64,000 nucleotides of DNA from the NCBI GenBank assembly GCA_963678705.1, contig OY783208.1, forward strand, positions 18,735,486 through 18,799,485. Reading direction: 5' to 3'. Numbering within the stretch: position 1 is the first letter of the stretch; the number at the start of each line of letters is the position of its first letter. Under the pieces are notes generated by a model that was not told the origin of the DNA, did not search any database, and was given only the letters and a program-made list of their open reading frames with translations. The translations under genes were made by a program, and so were the position numbers. Source of the stretch: Panorpa germanica. Its lineage: Eukaryota > Arthropoda > Insecta > Mecoptera > Panorpidae. Below, piece by piece: positions 49,201 through 57,673 of this stretch.

Positions 49201-51853
49201 GCGTGGAAAGCTGGGCAAGAAAGGATAGAGAAAGGATTACTGACAGCGATGAACAAGATATGGAAAGGAGGAAACCTGCCGGACAGCTGGAGAGAAGGGG
49301 TAATAACGCCGATATATAAAAAGGGAAATAGACATGAAGCCAAAAATTACAGGGGTATCACACTACTGAACACAGGGTACAGGATTTATGCAGGGATTGT
49401 TAGAGAAAGACTGGAAGAAGAGGTAAAAGTAAAAGAGATACTTCCCGAGACACAAGCAGGCTTTAGAAAGGGACGAGGGACTTTAGACAATATATACGCA
49501 CTGAACCATTTAGTTGAAAAAGAGCTAAGTGAAAAAGGAGGACAGATATATGCAATGTTCATCGACCTTAAAGCGGCGTTTGACATGGTCGACAGACAGA
49601 AATTGTGGAAGTACATGAGAAAGAAAAAAATAGATGAGGACATAATGAAATGTATTGAAGAAATTTACGAAGAAACAAGAATGAGAATAAGAGTTGGGGT
49701 GAAGAATCAGAAGAATTCTGGACAGACAAGGGGTTGAGGCAAGGTTGTCCTCTGAGCCCCATTTTATTTGCGATATATACAGCAGACTTGGAGGGGGTAA
49801 TGGAAAGAGGACAAGACGGGGGGGTGCTAATAGGAAGGCACTACAAGATATGGACTTTAGCATACGCTGACGATATAGTCCTGTTGGCAAAAAGGGAAGG
49901 AGAGCTGCAGGAGATGGCACACCGGCTAGGGAGGTATATAGACAGGAAAGGACTAGAGCTAAACGTGGAAAAGACAAAAATTATGGTATTTAAAAAAGGG
50001 GGTGGAAAAAGGAGACTTAAAAGGTGGAAATACAAGACAGAGGACATTGAGGAAGTTGAAGAATTTAAATATCTGGGCTACACTTTTAAAAAGAATAATG
50101 GAGAAGAGGCGCATATAAGGGAGGTGGCAAAGAAGGCAGAGCAAGCAATGCGACGGGTATGGGGACTAGGGGAAAAGGTATTTGGGGGGGACATACAAAA
50201 GAGAATATGGATATACGAGAGACTGATAGCCAGTATGATGTCGTATGGAGCAGAGGTTTGGGGGTGGAAGGAACAAGAAAAGTTGGAAAGAATACAGGTA
50301 AGATATATGAAATGGGTTCTAGGGCTGGACAGGTGCACGCCAGGATACATGGTGATGGAGGAGCTAAAGAGGGACAAGATACGAATTAAAACAGGGGAAA
50401 GAGCGGTAAAATACGAGGAGAAATTGAACAGAGCGGAAAGCAAAATCTTAAAGAAAATAAGAGAGGATTACATAAAGAATGGGGGGAAAGGAGGTCCAAA
50501 AAAGAGAAAAGAATACTTTGAAAGGAATGGAATGGCGATCGAGGAGGCAGAGAGGAGAAGAGAAGGTGGCGCAAGTGTGGCAGAGGAGCTAAGGAGAAGG
50601 GATAAGGAGACACAACAGCAGGAGAGAATGGGAAAAATAGAAAAAAGTAACTACAATAAAAGATATAAGAGGTTATGGGAAAATAATGTGCCTCAGTACC
50701 TTATAGAAAAGGACATAAAACACATAAGAAGAACAGCAAGGTTTAGATTGGGAAATGAGGAAAAAGGAAACAGATACTGGGAAAAGAGTGAGGAAAGAAA
50801 GTGTAGAATGTGTGGAGCGGAGGACGAAACACTGGAGCACATTAAGTTTGAGTGTAAGGAAAAAGTAGCAAGCGAAAGGAATATTGGACAGCTATTAAAG
50901 GGAGGCAGTGAAGGAAAGAGGTGGATGGCGGAAATAGTAAGAAGAAAAGGAAAAACAGGAGAATAAATAATCTGGTGGAGAATAATAGAGAGGGTCAAAA
51001 GAAGAAGAAGCAGAAAGCACTTTTGGAAGTAGTAAAAGTCGAGAAGATTTTAAGTTTATTTTAAGTTTAGTTTTTAAGTTTGGAATGTATATAGGAATGA
51101 AATGTATTAGAAATATAATACTGTAGATTGTAAAGCCGAAAGGCATACACAATTAATATATAAATAAAAATAATAATTAATTTTAAACAGAAAACAATTA
51201 TAAAGTTAAACAATTAAAAGTTTAGCTTTCCAAACAATTAGAAAGTTAACGTTTAAGCACATTTAGCATTGACCCTTCTCAATTCAACTTTGGTTAGGAA
51301 AATTAGTCTCTTTTGAAAAAAAAAATTAATTCCTTTTAAATTATTTGCACATATTTAGAGGTAAAAATGACCCGTCAATTACAGTTAAACATATGTAAGG
51401 TTTAAGTAACATAAAAATTACGTATTATGCAGAAAATGTTGTTTAAATATAATGTTCAATTAACTTGTTTATTGCTATAAAAATGATGAAATATTTATTG
51501 GTGGATTATTTAAATCATGAAATGATGTTTTGGGCCTTTACAATTATAAAAGCTAATTTAAATATTACCAAAGTTTGTTTAAGTAAAATGTTACCTAAAT
51601 TTAAGCTAATATAGACATTTTGTATTCACTGGGAATTAATTGAACAACTTTTATTCTTCTTATATTTTTTCTTTTTATTTATTCTTCTTTTTCTTTTTGG
51701 CTATTTATTATACTTTAAATTGCGCTGAAGATATATAATTCATAGAACTACTGGTGTTTAAGAATATCGATTGTAAAAATAAAAACAAAAATTAGAACTT
51801 ACCTGACAGCAGCCCTGTCTGCCACAACACTAACATTATGAAAGTTTTCAACA
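43246..51853 (-). CDS. Secreted sushi (CCP) and fibrinogen-domain protein, paralogue B
   Basis: Ten exons with GT-AG borders: 51802-51853 (signal 'MLKTFIMLVLWQTGLLS'), 46812-46860, sushi exons 46428-46624, 46151-46354, 45831-46030, fibrinogen exons 44941-45065, 44655-44771, 44416-44560, 43965-44109, 43246-43363. All phases agree. Total is 1352 nt, one short of 451 codons, because sushi exon 3 has 200 nt where paralogue A has 201 (missing base near 45973, after 'GSYSIVG'). Each sushi exon starts and ends near its Cys residues. The fibrinogen part has 'PFEVYCDL', 'GNHWLGLEHIHE', 'FKLTISGYSGNAG' and 'NGAWWFNGC', and ends 'RLLVRRK'. By family, fibrinogen-related domains bind carbohydrate or microbial patterns extracellularly; here an innate-recognition role is inference. 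The single lesion may be real or an assembly error. Confidence 0.85.
45105..45770. repeat. Dispersed repeat in paralogue B intron
   Basis: Homologous to 13405-14050; absent from the matching intron of paralogue A, hence a transposon insertion. Confidence 0.75.
47088..47786 (+). CDS. LINE ORF1 protein (coiled-coil, RNA-binding)
   Basis: From ATG 47088, 232 codons; the frame is open to the element edge, so the true start may be missing. Residues 1-95 are a long Lys/Glu coiled coil. 'ENIVIRGVKTS' starts an RRM-like fold similar to L1-type ORF1 proteins, and 'KKDVKVGYKKVWCEG' follows. Such proteins trimerise and coat the LINE RNA. ORF2 starts in another frame at about 47695, overlapping the end of ORF1. 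Confidence 0.75.
   Translation: MIQTEKEMQEEMKEMRERLKKMEEEFKTFIEESRKEREDLMRRLEKEKEEEKEEKKEEEKKKEETEKEVREKVQELEKEQEMARKREKRENIVIRGVKTSKMGAELRKEVEEWIQKELKEEVRITKAFTVGKEKGIVIARCEGEEKKRKIMEKKSTLRGTDVYIEDDLTYKEREVQWQLRQWAKKKREEGKKDVKVGYKKVWCEGTQYIWNEKNKELEKVEFRKHGEGVGGK
47695..50966 (+). pseudogene. LINE ORF2: endonuclease and reverse transcriptase, two lesions
   Basis: The endonuclease starts with 'RIKIGFWNVAGI'. It continues after TGA at 47935-47937 (a Trp is expected) with 'LLIGGDFNARIGELG' and 'DSDHLPLVVEL'. The RT has 'KAPGRDGLKNEAWK', 'ETQAGFRKGRGTLDNIYAL', 'MFIDLKAAFDMVDR', then a frameshift near 49700. It resumes with 'RQGCPLSPILF' and the catalytic 'YADDIVLLA' (about 49863). The C-terminal part is Lys/Arg/Glu-rich and ends with a zinc-finger-like 'CRMCGAEDETLEHIKFEC'. 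One nonsense and one frameshift in over 1,000 codons indicate a fairly recent insertion. Clade assignment is left open. Confidence 0.88.
51802..51853 (-). other. Exon 1 (signal peptide) of paralogue B
   Basis: ATG at 51853, 52 nt, followed by GTAAGT. It lies about 4.9 kb from exon 2 because the LINE at 47041-51173 fills intron 1. Confidence 0.85.
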
Positions 51854-52708
51854 TTTTGGTTTTTCTGTGTTAGATTATTTTGTGTTTCACTTTACCGCGA
51901 TCACTTGTAATTGTCGTTAGGCTAGTTTGTCCTGGCATCTTATAGTTGAATTATCGAATGATAAACTGGATCAAAGTGCAAATATTCGCGTAAACAAGAT
52001 TAACCAAGAGTGGCACTTGACGTTCCAGTGATAAGAGCAGGATGCATCGTATCATGATAATTAATAAGTTGAAGAAAAACTTTAAAAAATTGGGCACGAC
52101 TTATCAGGATCGCAGTCATCGTCGATTCATGTGATATCTTTTAATCAGTGGACCTACGCATTTATATTTTCCTAGTTTTTCTGTTTCACATGAAGTGGAC
52201 GGTCAATTTGTTGTCAAGGTGATGTCTAACAGAACATTTAGTTTACAAGGTGTGGCCGTTTTTAAACGAAATTGATGCTGATATAAAGGAATTATGCATC
52301 CCCAGTCGAAATTTTAGACCTATCGTGACCTATACTCCCCTTTTCATATTAAATACAGTAATGTAAACCTCGTCTCGTCATAAACATTGTTATATGACCC
52401 CACATAAAGAAAATTATGATCCTATTGTTTTGTGTAATTTAAACTTTGTAAACCTTTTTTACACTTAAGATGGTCAAAAGGAATTTCTCAATACTTGCTA
52501 TGAGTGTTAAAAGTAGATTCTACTGTTAAGGTATACGAATATGAAATAATGAGTTAGATAGAGATAGATAGTGTTATATTTGCTAGTAATAATATTTCCC
52601 TTCTCTTGGTATTTATATTTCGTTGAAAAAAGATATATCTTTTAGTGCTAAATAATGAAATAAAATACATGTTTTATTTTACCTAATTTAATTATTATTT
52701 GTAATAGC

Positions 52709-52989
52709 AAGAATTGTAGAAATCGATGGTAAGTACATATACCGTATTTTATTGAATGTTTCTTTCTTTTTATATCATAAATAGTTTTTTTAATTAAATT
52801 TAAATTTATAAATTACTAATGTTTACCCTCGTCATTTATAAATTTAAATACAAAAATATAAATATTTAATGTCATTGTATTATCGAAAGTTAATTTTTCT
52901 TTGTAGATGATGACAATGACGACGATGATGATGATGAGAATGATTACGATGACAACGAAGATAACAAGAATAACATAACAATGAAGTAA
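52709..52989 (+). CDS. Possible 3'-terminal exons of a host gene with acidic tail
   Basis: TTTGTAATAG precedes a 21-nt segment ending at 52729 before GTAAGTACAT. TTTTTCTTTGTAG precedes 52909, from which a frame runs Asp/Asn-rich ('DDDNDDDDDDENDYDDNEDN') to TAA at 52987-52989. AATAAA follows at 53044. The phases can be joined. No domain is present and no upstream exons were found, so this may be a chance arrangement in low-complexity DNA. Confidence 0.25.
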
Positions 52990-53102
52990 TTTAATCAAAA
53001 TATATAAAATATCTTTGCATATTCATTTTATAATTTATTTATTAATAAAGTTTTAAACTGAAAATATAAGAAAGACCTTTTGATTCTGCCGTAAACCTGG
53101 AA

Positions 53103-53107
<5 letters not shown>

Positions 53108-53151
<44 letters not shown>
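53108..53151. repeat. (TA)n tract at left border of second Polinton
   Basis: About 22 TA units ending one base before AGTAGT. If the Polinton inserted here its 6-bp TSD would be hidden in the repeat. Confidence 0.85.
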
Positions 53152-53153
<2 letters not shown>

Positions 53154-53467
53154 TAGTATATAAAAGAGGGGAACTAACCCAAACTCAGATTTGATTGATT
53201 TGACACCTAAAATTTACCAAATTGTTATATATAACCAAATATTTTGAAAATATTAAATATTTATAAAAAATTGCAAAAATTGTTATATATAACCAAATAT
53301 TTTAAAAATATTAAATATTTTTTAAAAATTACAATAATTAATAACATTTATCAAAATATTGACATATATTTAGACTTCTAGAGATTCTGCGTTATAGTGC
53401 TCCAAAAGTGATAATATATCATGTTTTACCATATTCACAAAATACTGAATAATTTTTTTTCTATTAA

Positions 53468-53794
53468 ATGGAAAATAGAAAATGCTCAACATGTAAACAA
53501 ACCTTATCTTTGGATAATTTTTATTCAAATAAAAGTAAAAAAGATAATCTAAGTAATATATGTAAAAATTGTGATTTAAATTATAAAAAACAAACTATTT
53601 TTTGTGAATGTGGTAAAATAATTTCAAAATATTTTCATAAAAAACATTTAAAGACAAATTATCATCGATTAAGACTTAATAAAGCTAGAAAATGTTCATC
53701 TTGTCAAATTGAAAAACCATATGAAGAATTTAATAAAAATCAAAGTGATGCATTAGGATATTCTTATACTTGTAAAGAATGTGTTAAAAATTAA
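53468..53794 (+). CDS. Zinc-ribbon protein with two CxxC pairs per half
   Basis: 108 codons on the plus strand, opposite to all other genes of the element, starting inside CTATTAAATGG. Two similar halves each carry 'KCSTCKQTLSLDNFYSN...CKNC' and 'KCSSCQIEKPYEEFNKN...CKEC', a pattern common in small zinc-binding proteins of large DNA viruses and HNH-nuclease-associated domains. A middle 'CECGKIISKYFHKKHLKT' adds another likely metal site. No nuclease residues follow. A role in nucleic-acid binding or regulation is inference. Confidence 0.65.
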   Translation: MENRKCSTCKQTLSLDNFYSNKSKKDNLSNICKNCDLNYKKQTIFCECGKIISKYFHKKHLKTNYHRLRLNKARKCSSCQIEKPYEEFNKNQSDALGYSYTCKECVKN

Positions 53795-53799
53795 TTTAA

Positions 53800-54437
53800 A
53801 AAAAGAGCAAAAGTATCTTATGTTACTTACTAATCAATTATTTATACACAAATCTGTCTTCACAGTATTACGAAGGAGATTCAATGTATTTACTCAAACT
53901 CTTTCACGAACATACTATCCAGTTTATTAGAATTCGTTCTATTGAGTTTACGCCATCACGACATTTACATCTTTTTACAGACGTCGAGTCTTTAATTCGG
54001 CTTTGTAATACTCCTTTGGAGCACTGCTAAGCAGATACAATGAATCATCTCCTTCAGAACACAACAAATCAGATTTTTACATATAAATAATAAGAGAAGA
54101 AATCAATATCATAAGATACTTTTGAGATTTAATACGACCAGTCTACCAATGATACTGACTTTGATCTGCACTAATATAAGATGTGCACCTCTTATAAAAC
54201 GCATGCTCAAAACCATAATATCATAGTTATCCCAACATATGAAAAATTAAAACTTGTATATATAGTCCATAATTACAGTGTACAATACTACTGAGAGCTA
54301 AGACGTGAATCATTACATACAAATGAGATTCGTTAATTAGTGTCACCATCTATTATTAATTATTATATGCAAAACTCTGAAAGAGAAATAAAAAAAAAGA
54401 TTTGTCACATGTGGGATTCGAACGCATGCTTAACATA
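53800..54437. other. Noncoding left-end region of second Polinton
   Basis: No gene. Contains half-copies of the palindromic repeat (53871-53881, 54009-54026, 54045-54060). On the minus strand near 54401-54424 it has a tRNA-like B-box GTTCGAATCCCAC followed by a run of nine T. Confidence 0.6.
54009..54060. repeat. Two partial copies of the Polinton palindromic repeat
   Basis: ACTCCTTTGGAGCACTGC and ATCTCCTTCAGAAC, diverged relatives of the TCTCCTTCGGAGC arm. Confidence 0.7.
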
Positions 54438-55961
54438 TTAATTAAGTTCAAAACTATTTTGTAGTACGAGTTTCTTTAATAAAATTTTTAGCTGTTCTAA
54501 AATTGTCATATTTGGACAGGGTATATCAAACATTGATAAGTCTTTTTTACCTGATCTAATTAATGAATTTGAAAACTCACTATACTCATAAAAATTATTA
54601 TTATGAAAAAAATATAATAGTCCGTTTATATATCTAAATACATTAGAAACGTTCAATGGTATCCCCGGAAATAAGTCTGATAAGAGACCATGACGTTTTG
54701 GAGATAACGAACACTCATTTAGTTCTATATAAAGGTTATCATAAAAAACATATGTTTGACCAGTATATGAGTTAAAAATACTTGTAATCATTTTATTTTG
54801 CGGAATGCCTAATCTTTGTAAAGGAACTCCATTGTAATTATTATTTACTTCAAAACTAGGATAACTCATTATGTAAAATAACTCATCAACAATTATTAAT
54901 ATTTCACCTGAAGGTCTTTGATATATATGAGATATTTTTTCTATATCTTTAGGTAAAAATTTTAAATAATCTGTTATCAGTTCCGGTTCCTGATATATCT
55001 TATCACCAATTTTTATTCTCCACACATACTTGTTATAGAAAATATAGAGATTATGATTCACAATTAAAAACGTATCTATATTTTTATATACATTACAAAG
55101 AATAGGTTTATTGGTTGGAGCGTTTGAAATAGTTGTTGGAATACTAGTTGGAATAGTAGTTGGAATTATTGGAGTTATTGGAGGACCATATAACCTCTGA
55201 ACTGCATAAATATCATCTTGACTGAGATTATTCTTTCTTCTATAATAAGGAAACATTATTGCTTCTTTTTGTGCAGAATGTTCAATACCTAACGTATGTC
55301 CAATTTCATGTATTAATACAGAATACAAACTAGTTTTCTCACTAGCATCTCCTTCGGAGCGCTCTGAAAGAGTATCATTATCATACAAATCCCAATCTTC
55401 AGACCTATCTAAATGAATTTCTAAACAACTATTATTTGTATTAGGATACGTTGCATGTGCTAATACTGTTCCTTCGCCATCAAAATCCCAATTACAAAAA
55501 CCTTTTGTACATCGAGCATTATTTTTATGTTTATGTATATCGCTTGCAAACGAAATTAATATATCAGGCTTATAAATATTATTATAAAAAGTAAGACCAC
55601 TTACTATCGACCAAACATTAAAAGCTTTTTGAGTAATTTCTTTGTGTATTGATTGAGCTAAAGCAAAATGCCAATACAAAGTTTTTCTATCCCATTTCGT
55701 TGTATGAATTCTATATTGTAAAGGATTATCTTCATTTCCACATCTTGGTGTTTTAATTAACTTTAATGCTTTATCAATAGGTAAATTATAATATTCTTGA
55801 AAAAGTATTAAAGAGCCTTCAGAGTCTTTAGTACTCTCCGGAGCGCTACTATTAGTAGTTGAGAAACCAAAATGATTTAAATATTTTTCAATGTTCTTAT
55901 CAGAGTCCTCGTTTGTTGAAAATATTGGTAAAAGAAATAAAAAGTAAAAAATATATATCAT
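54438..55961 (-). CDS. Secreted matrix metalloproteinase carried by Polinton
   Basis: 507 codons, ATG at 55961 within TATATAAATG. Order: signal peptide (residues 1-16, 'FYFLFLLPIF'), propeptide with cysteine switch 'PRCGNED' (72-78), catalytic domain with 'HEIGHTLGIEHS' (218-229, three His plus Glu219) and Met-turn 'AIMFP' (Met236). A Pro/Thr-rich hinge (262-287) and a C-terminal hemopexin-like propeller between Cys289 and a Cys near 483 follow. This is the full animal MMP layout. It would be made as an inactive secreted zymogen that cleaves extracellular matrix. Two short insertions come from the element's palindromic repeat: about residues 38-50 in the propeptide and 195-206 ('DTLSERSEGD') just before the zinc helix. 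It is the last gene of the leftward array, after MCP. Probably captured from an animal host; MMPs are also known in some insect baculoviruses. Confidence 0.93.
   Translation of the reverse strand: MIYIFYFLFLLPIFSTNEDSDKNIEKYLNHFGFSTTNSSAPESTKDSEGSLILFQEYYNLPIDKALKLIKTPRCGNEDNPLQYRIHTTKWDRKTLYWHFALAQSIHKEITQKAFNVWSIVSGLTFYNNIYKPDILISFASDIHKHKNNARCTKGFCNWDFDGEGTVLAHATYPNTNNSCLEIHLDRSEDWDLYDNDTLSERSEGDASEKTSLYSVLIHEIGHTLGIEHSAQKEAIMFPYYRRKNNLSQDDIYAVQRLYGPPITPIIPTTIPTSIPTTISNAPTNKPILCNVYKNIDTFLIVNHNLYIFYNKYVWRIKIGDKIYQEPELITDYLKFLPKDIEKISHIYQRPSGEILIIVDELFYIMSYPSFEVNNNYNGVPLQRLGIPQNKMITSIFNSYTGQTYVFYDNLYIELNECSLSPKRHGLLSDLFPGIPLNVSNVFRYINGLLYFFHNNNFYEYSEFSNSLIRSGKKDLSMFDIPCPNMTILEQLKILLKKLVLQNSFELN
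55347..55376. repeat. Palindromic repeat copy inside MMP catalytic domain
   Basis: ATCTCCTTCGGAGC followed by GCTCTGAAAGAGTATC; in frame it encodes 'DTLSERSEGD' on the minus strand. Confidence 0.9.
55811..55851. repeat. Diverged palindromic repeat copy inside MMP propeptide
   Basis: AGAGCCTTCAGAGTC and TACTCTCCGGAGCGCTAC; encodes 'SAPESTKDSEG' in the MMP frame. Confidence 0.7.
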
Positions 55962-55986
55962 TTATATATAATATTATTTTCTATTG

Positions 55987-57198
55987 TTAAATAGTCTCCT
56001 CAAATTTATTTAAAACCATATCAAATTTATTTTTAATATGAGATAACAACATAATATAACAACATGTATCATTTTCAACTTTCTTATCAAGATCAACATG
56101 TAAAAATATTGTTTTATTTGAAATTTCTGTATCTGTTGGTTGACAAGTTAAATCAACTAAATAAACAGGTCCAAGTTCTTTATAACTTTTTATATCATAG
56201 AACATATTTTTATCTGTTATAGAAAATATTTTTTTATAAGACTGATATGTCATATATGCAATATTATATTTATCTTTATCAAAATCTAAATTTTGACTTT
56301 CTTCTGGATATCTATTTCCATTAATAGTGAAATAATAATTTTTAACATATTTATGATTAAACTCACTCATATCTTTCAATTGATTATTAGATTTATTTAC
56401 TTGGAAAGCGAATATTCCAAATAACGGTTGTTTGTGGCTTCTATAATCTGTAGTAATATCAAGTTTTAATGATTTTCCAGACATACTCTCATTCAATATT
56501 TTAATACATTGCCATCTATAATAATTGAAAATATAATTTCCTTCTTCACTTAGAGTTTTTAATTCATCAAGTAACATTGTACAATTAATAGTATCATATT
56601 CAAGCAATGGAGTATATAAATAAATATCAGTAATTATAATTTTACCCTCAGCAACATCATTCGCTCTATAAATTGCATCATTATCATGATTCATTGTAAA
56701 TATAAATTCATCAGCACTACCCCAAATTATATTATCAGTATCACATATTCCTAATCCTAAATCAGATAAAGGTACTAATGCTGTAAAAATACCACCATGT
56801 TCAAAATTTGAAATAAATCCAGTATTTAAATTATTTGTATCAGTTTTTGTTTTTGTAATTACTCCCTTCATTGTACTTGCAACTCCAACGTTTTCAATTA
56901 GATCAATTTTGTAATTATGTTTCTTATATTCAATGGTTTTAAATTTATGTGCTACAAAATTATTTATTAATTTAACTACAGTTTCATTACCATAATTTTT
57001 TTCATCTGTTTGTTTATATTCTCCCTCAATATAAATATGAATATTTTTTAAATTTAGAAAACAGTTATTATTATAATCAAGTTTAAAAGATATTGCTGCA
57101 TTTTCTTTATTTATATCTCGTCTATCAAATTTTGGATAAAATTTCTTGTATTCATTACGAATTAAATATTTGTTATATTTATCAAAAACTTCGGCTAT
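55987..57198 (-). CDS. MCP: Major capsid protein (hexon-like), start codon altered
   Basis: The frame from 57198 to 55987 is about 403 codons. It follows two in-frame TAA codons and begins ATA-GCC where sibling genes have TAATAAATG, so the expected ATG reads ATA. The first in-frame ATG is internal (56871), which would remove about 109 residues. Protein features match Polinton double-jelly-roll MCPs: 'LIENVGVASTMKG', 'LGICDTDNIIWG', 'NDAIYRANDVAEGKI', and late 'FAFQVNKSNNQ' and 'NGNRYPEES' blocks. Length is in the family range. It should form the trimeric hexon capsomer of an icosahedral capsid. It directly follows the protease gene and overlaps its stop. Either non-AUG initiation or a disabling mutation. 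Confidence 0.75.
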   Translation of the reverse strand: MAEVFDKYNKYLIRNEYKKFYPKFDRRDINKENAAISFKLDYNNNCFLNLKNIHIYIEGEYKQTDEKNYGNETVVKLINNFVAHKFKTIEYKKHNYKIDLIENVGVASTMKGVITKTKTDTNNLNTGFISNFEHGGIFTALVPLSDLGLGICDTDNIIWGSADEFIFTMNHDNDAIYRANDVAEGKIIITDIYLYTPLLEYDTINCTMLLDELKTLSEEGNYIFNYYRWQCIKILNESMSGKSLKLDITTDYRSHKQPLFGIFAFQVNKSNNQLKDMSEFNHKYVKNYYFTINGNRYPEESQNLDFDKDKYNIAYMTYQSYKKIFSITDKNMFYDIKSYKELGPVYLVDLTCQPTDTEISNKTIFLHVDLDKKVENDTCCYIMLLSHIKNKFDMVLNKFEETI

Positions 57199-57600
57199 TT
57201 ATTAGAATAAAAAAGATTCTGAAACGGTGAGCTCCGAAAGTTCTTTAAGTAAAATAAACAGAGATGTCCACAAATTGGTGGATCATTATATTGTTGAATT
57301 CGTGTATCATTATAAAATATCGCCGAAGGTTGTGAGAAATATTTTATTAATTCTTTAGGTGGTTTAGCGTTTCCATAAGAATCAAAATAATATATTTTAT
57401 TATTCTTTTTATAATAAGCAGTCCAATGACTTCCTGTTTGATATGAATTTTGTAAATTTATAATTCCACATTCATTTTTATTTGGTTTATCTGGTAATTC
57501 ATCTTTCATAAACACACTAAAACTTTTAAAATTCACATCTAAAATTTTTAATTTTTAATTTTTCAACTAAATTTTCAATATCTATGTTTGACAATGGCTG
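57195..57600 (-). pseudogene. Adenovirus-type cysteine protease (maturation protease), frameshifted
   Basis: The catalytic part (57536-57195) contains 'KPNKNECGIINLQNS', the His motif 'GSHWTAYYKK', 'YYFDSYG' and the Cys motif 'PPICGHLCLFYL', as in Polinton/adenovirus proteases that process capsid precursors. The N-terminal segment (about 57597-57540, 'NIDIENLVEKLKIKNF') is in another frame and runs into TAA, so a frameshift separates the two. Upstream there is no ATG; three palindromic-repeat copies (57602-57673) lie where the start should be. As read, no intact protein can be made from an AUG. Confidence 0.8.
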
Positions 57601-57601
57601 A

Positions 57602-57673
57602 ATCTCCTTCGGAGCGCTCGGAACGAGTATCTGCTTCACAGTGCTCTGAAAGAGTATCTCCTTTGGAGCGCTA
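57602..57673. repeat. Cluster of three palindromic repeat copies
   Basis: ATCTCCTTCGGAGCGCTC, CAGTGCTCTGAAAGAGTATC and TCTCCTTTGGAGCGCTA in tandem between the pX and protease genes. Confidence 0.9.

Larger units (their letters stand above)
47041..51173 (+). mobile_element. Purine-rich LINE, nearly full length
   Basis: Intron 1 of paralogue A reads ACATTTAATTAATTTTAAAC without interruption; in B the LINE splits this site, with TAATTAA repeated at 47034-47040 and 51174-51180. Order: ORF1 (coiled coil and RRM-like), ORF2 with AP-like endonuclease and RT, short 3' UTR ending in an A-rich TAAATAAAAATAATAA tail. The left boundary falls inside the open ORF1 frame, so the copy is slightly 5'-truncated. 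The coding strand is extremely A/G-rich, giving Lys/Glu-rich proteins. Two lesions in ORF2 make this copy inactive. Confidence 0.92.
51200..53107. other. Intron/5' flank of paralogue B and AT-rich spacer
   Basis: 51181-51801 is intron 1 and matches intron 1 of A around 40.15-40.66 kb. 51854-52225 matches the flank upstream of A. From 52.3 to 53.1 kb I see only the possible exons listed separately. Confidence 0.6.
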
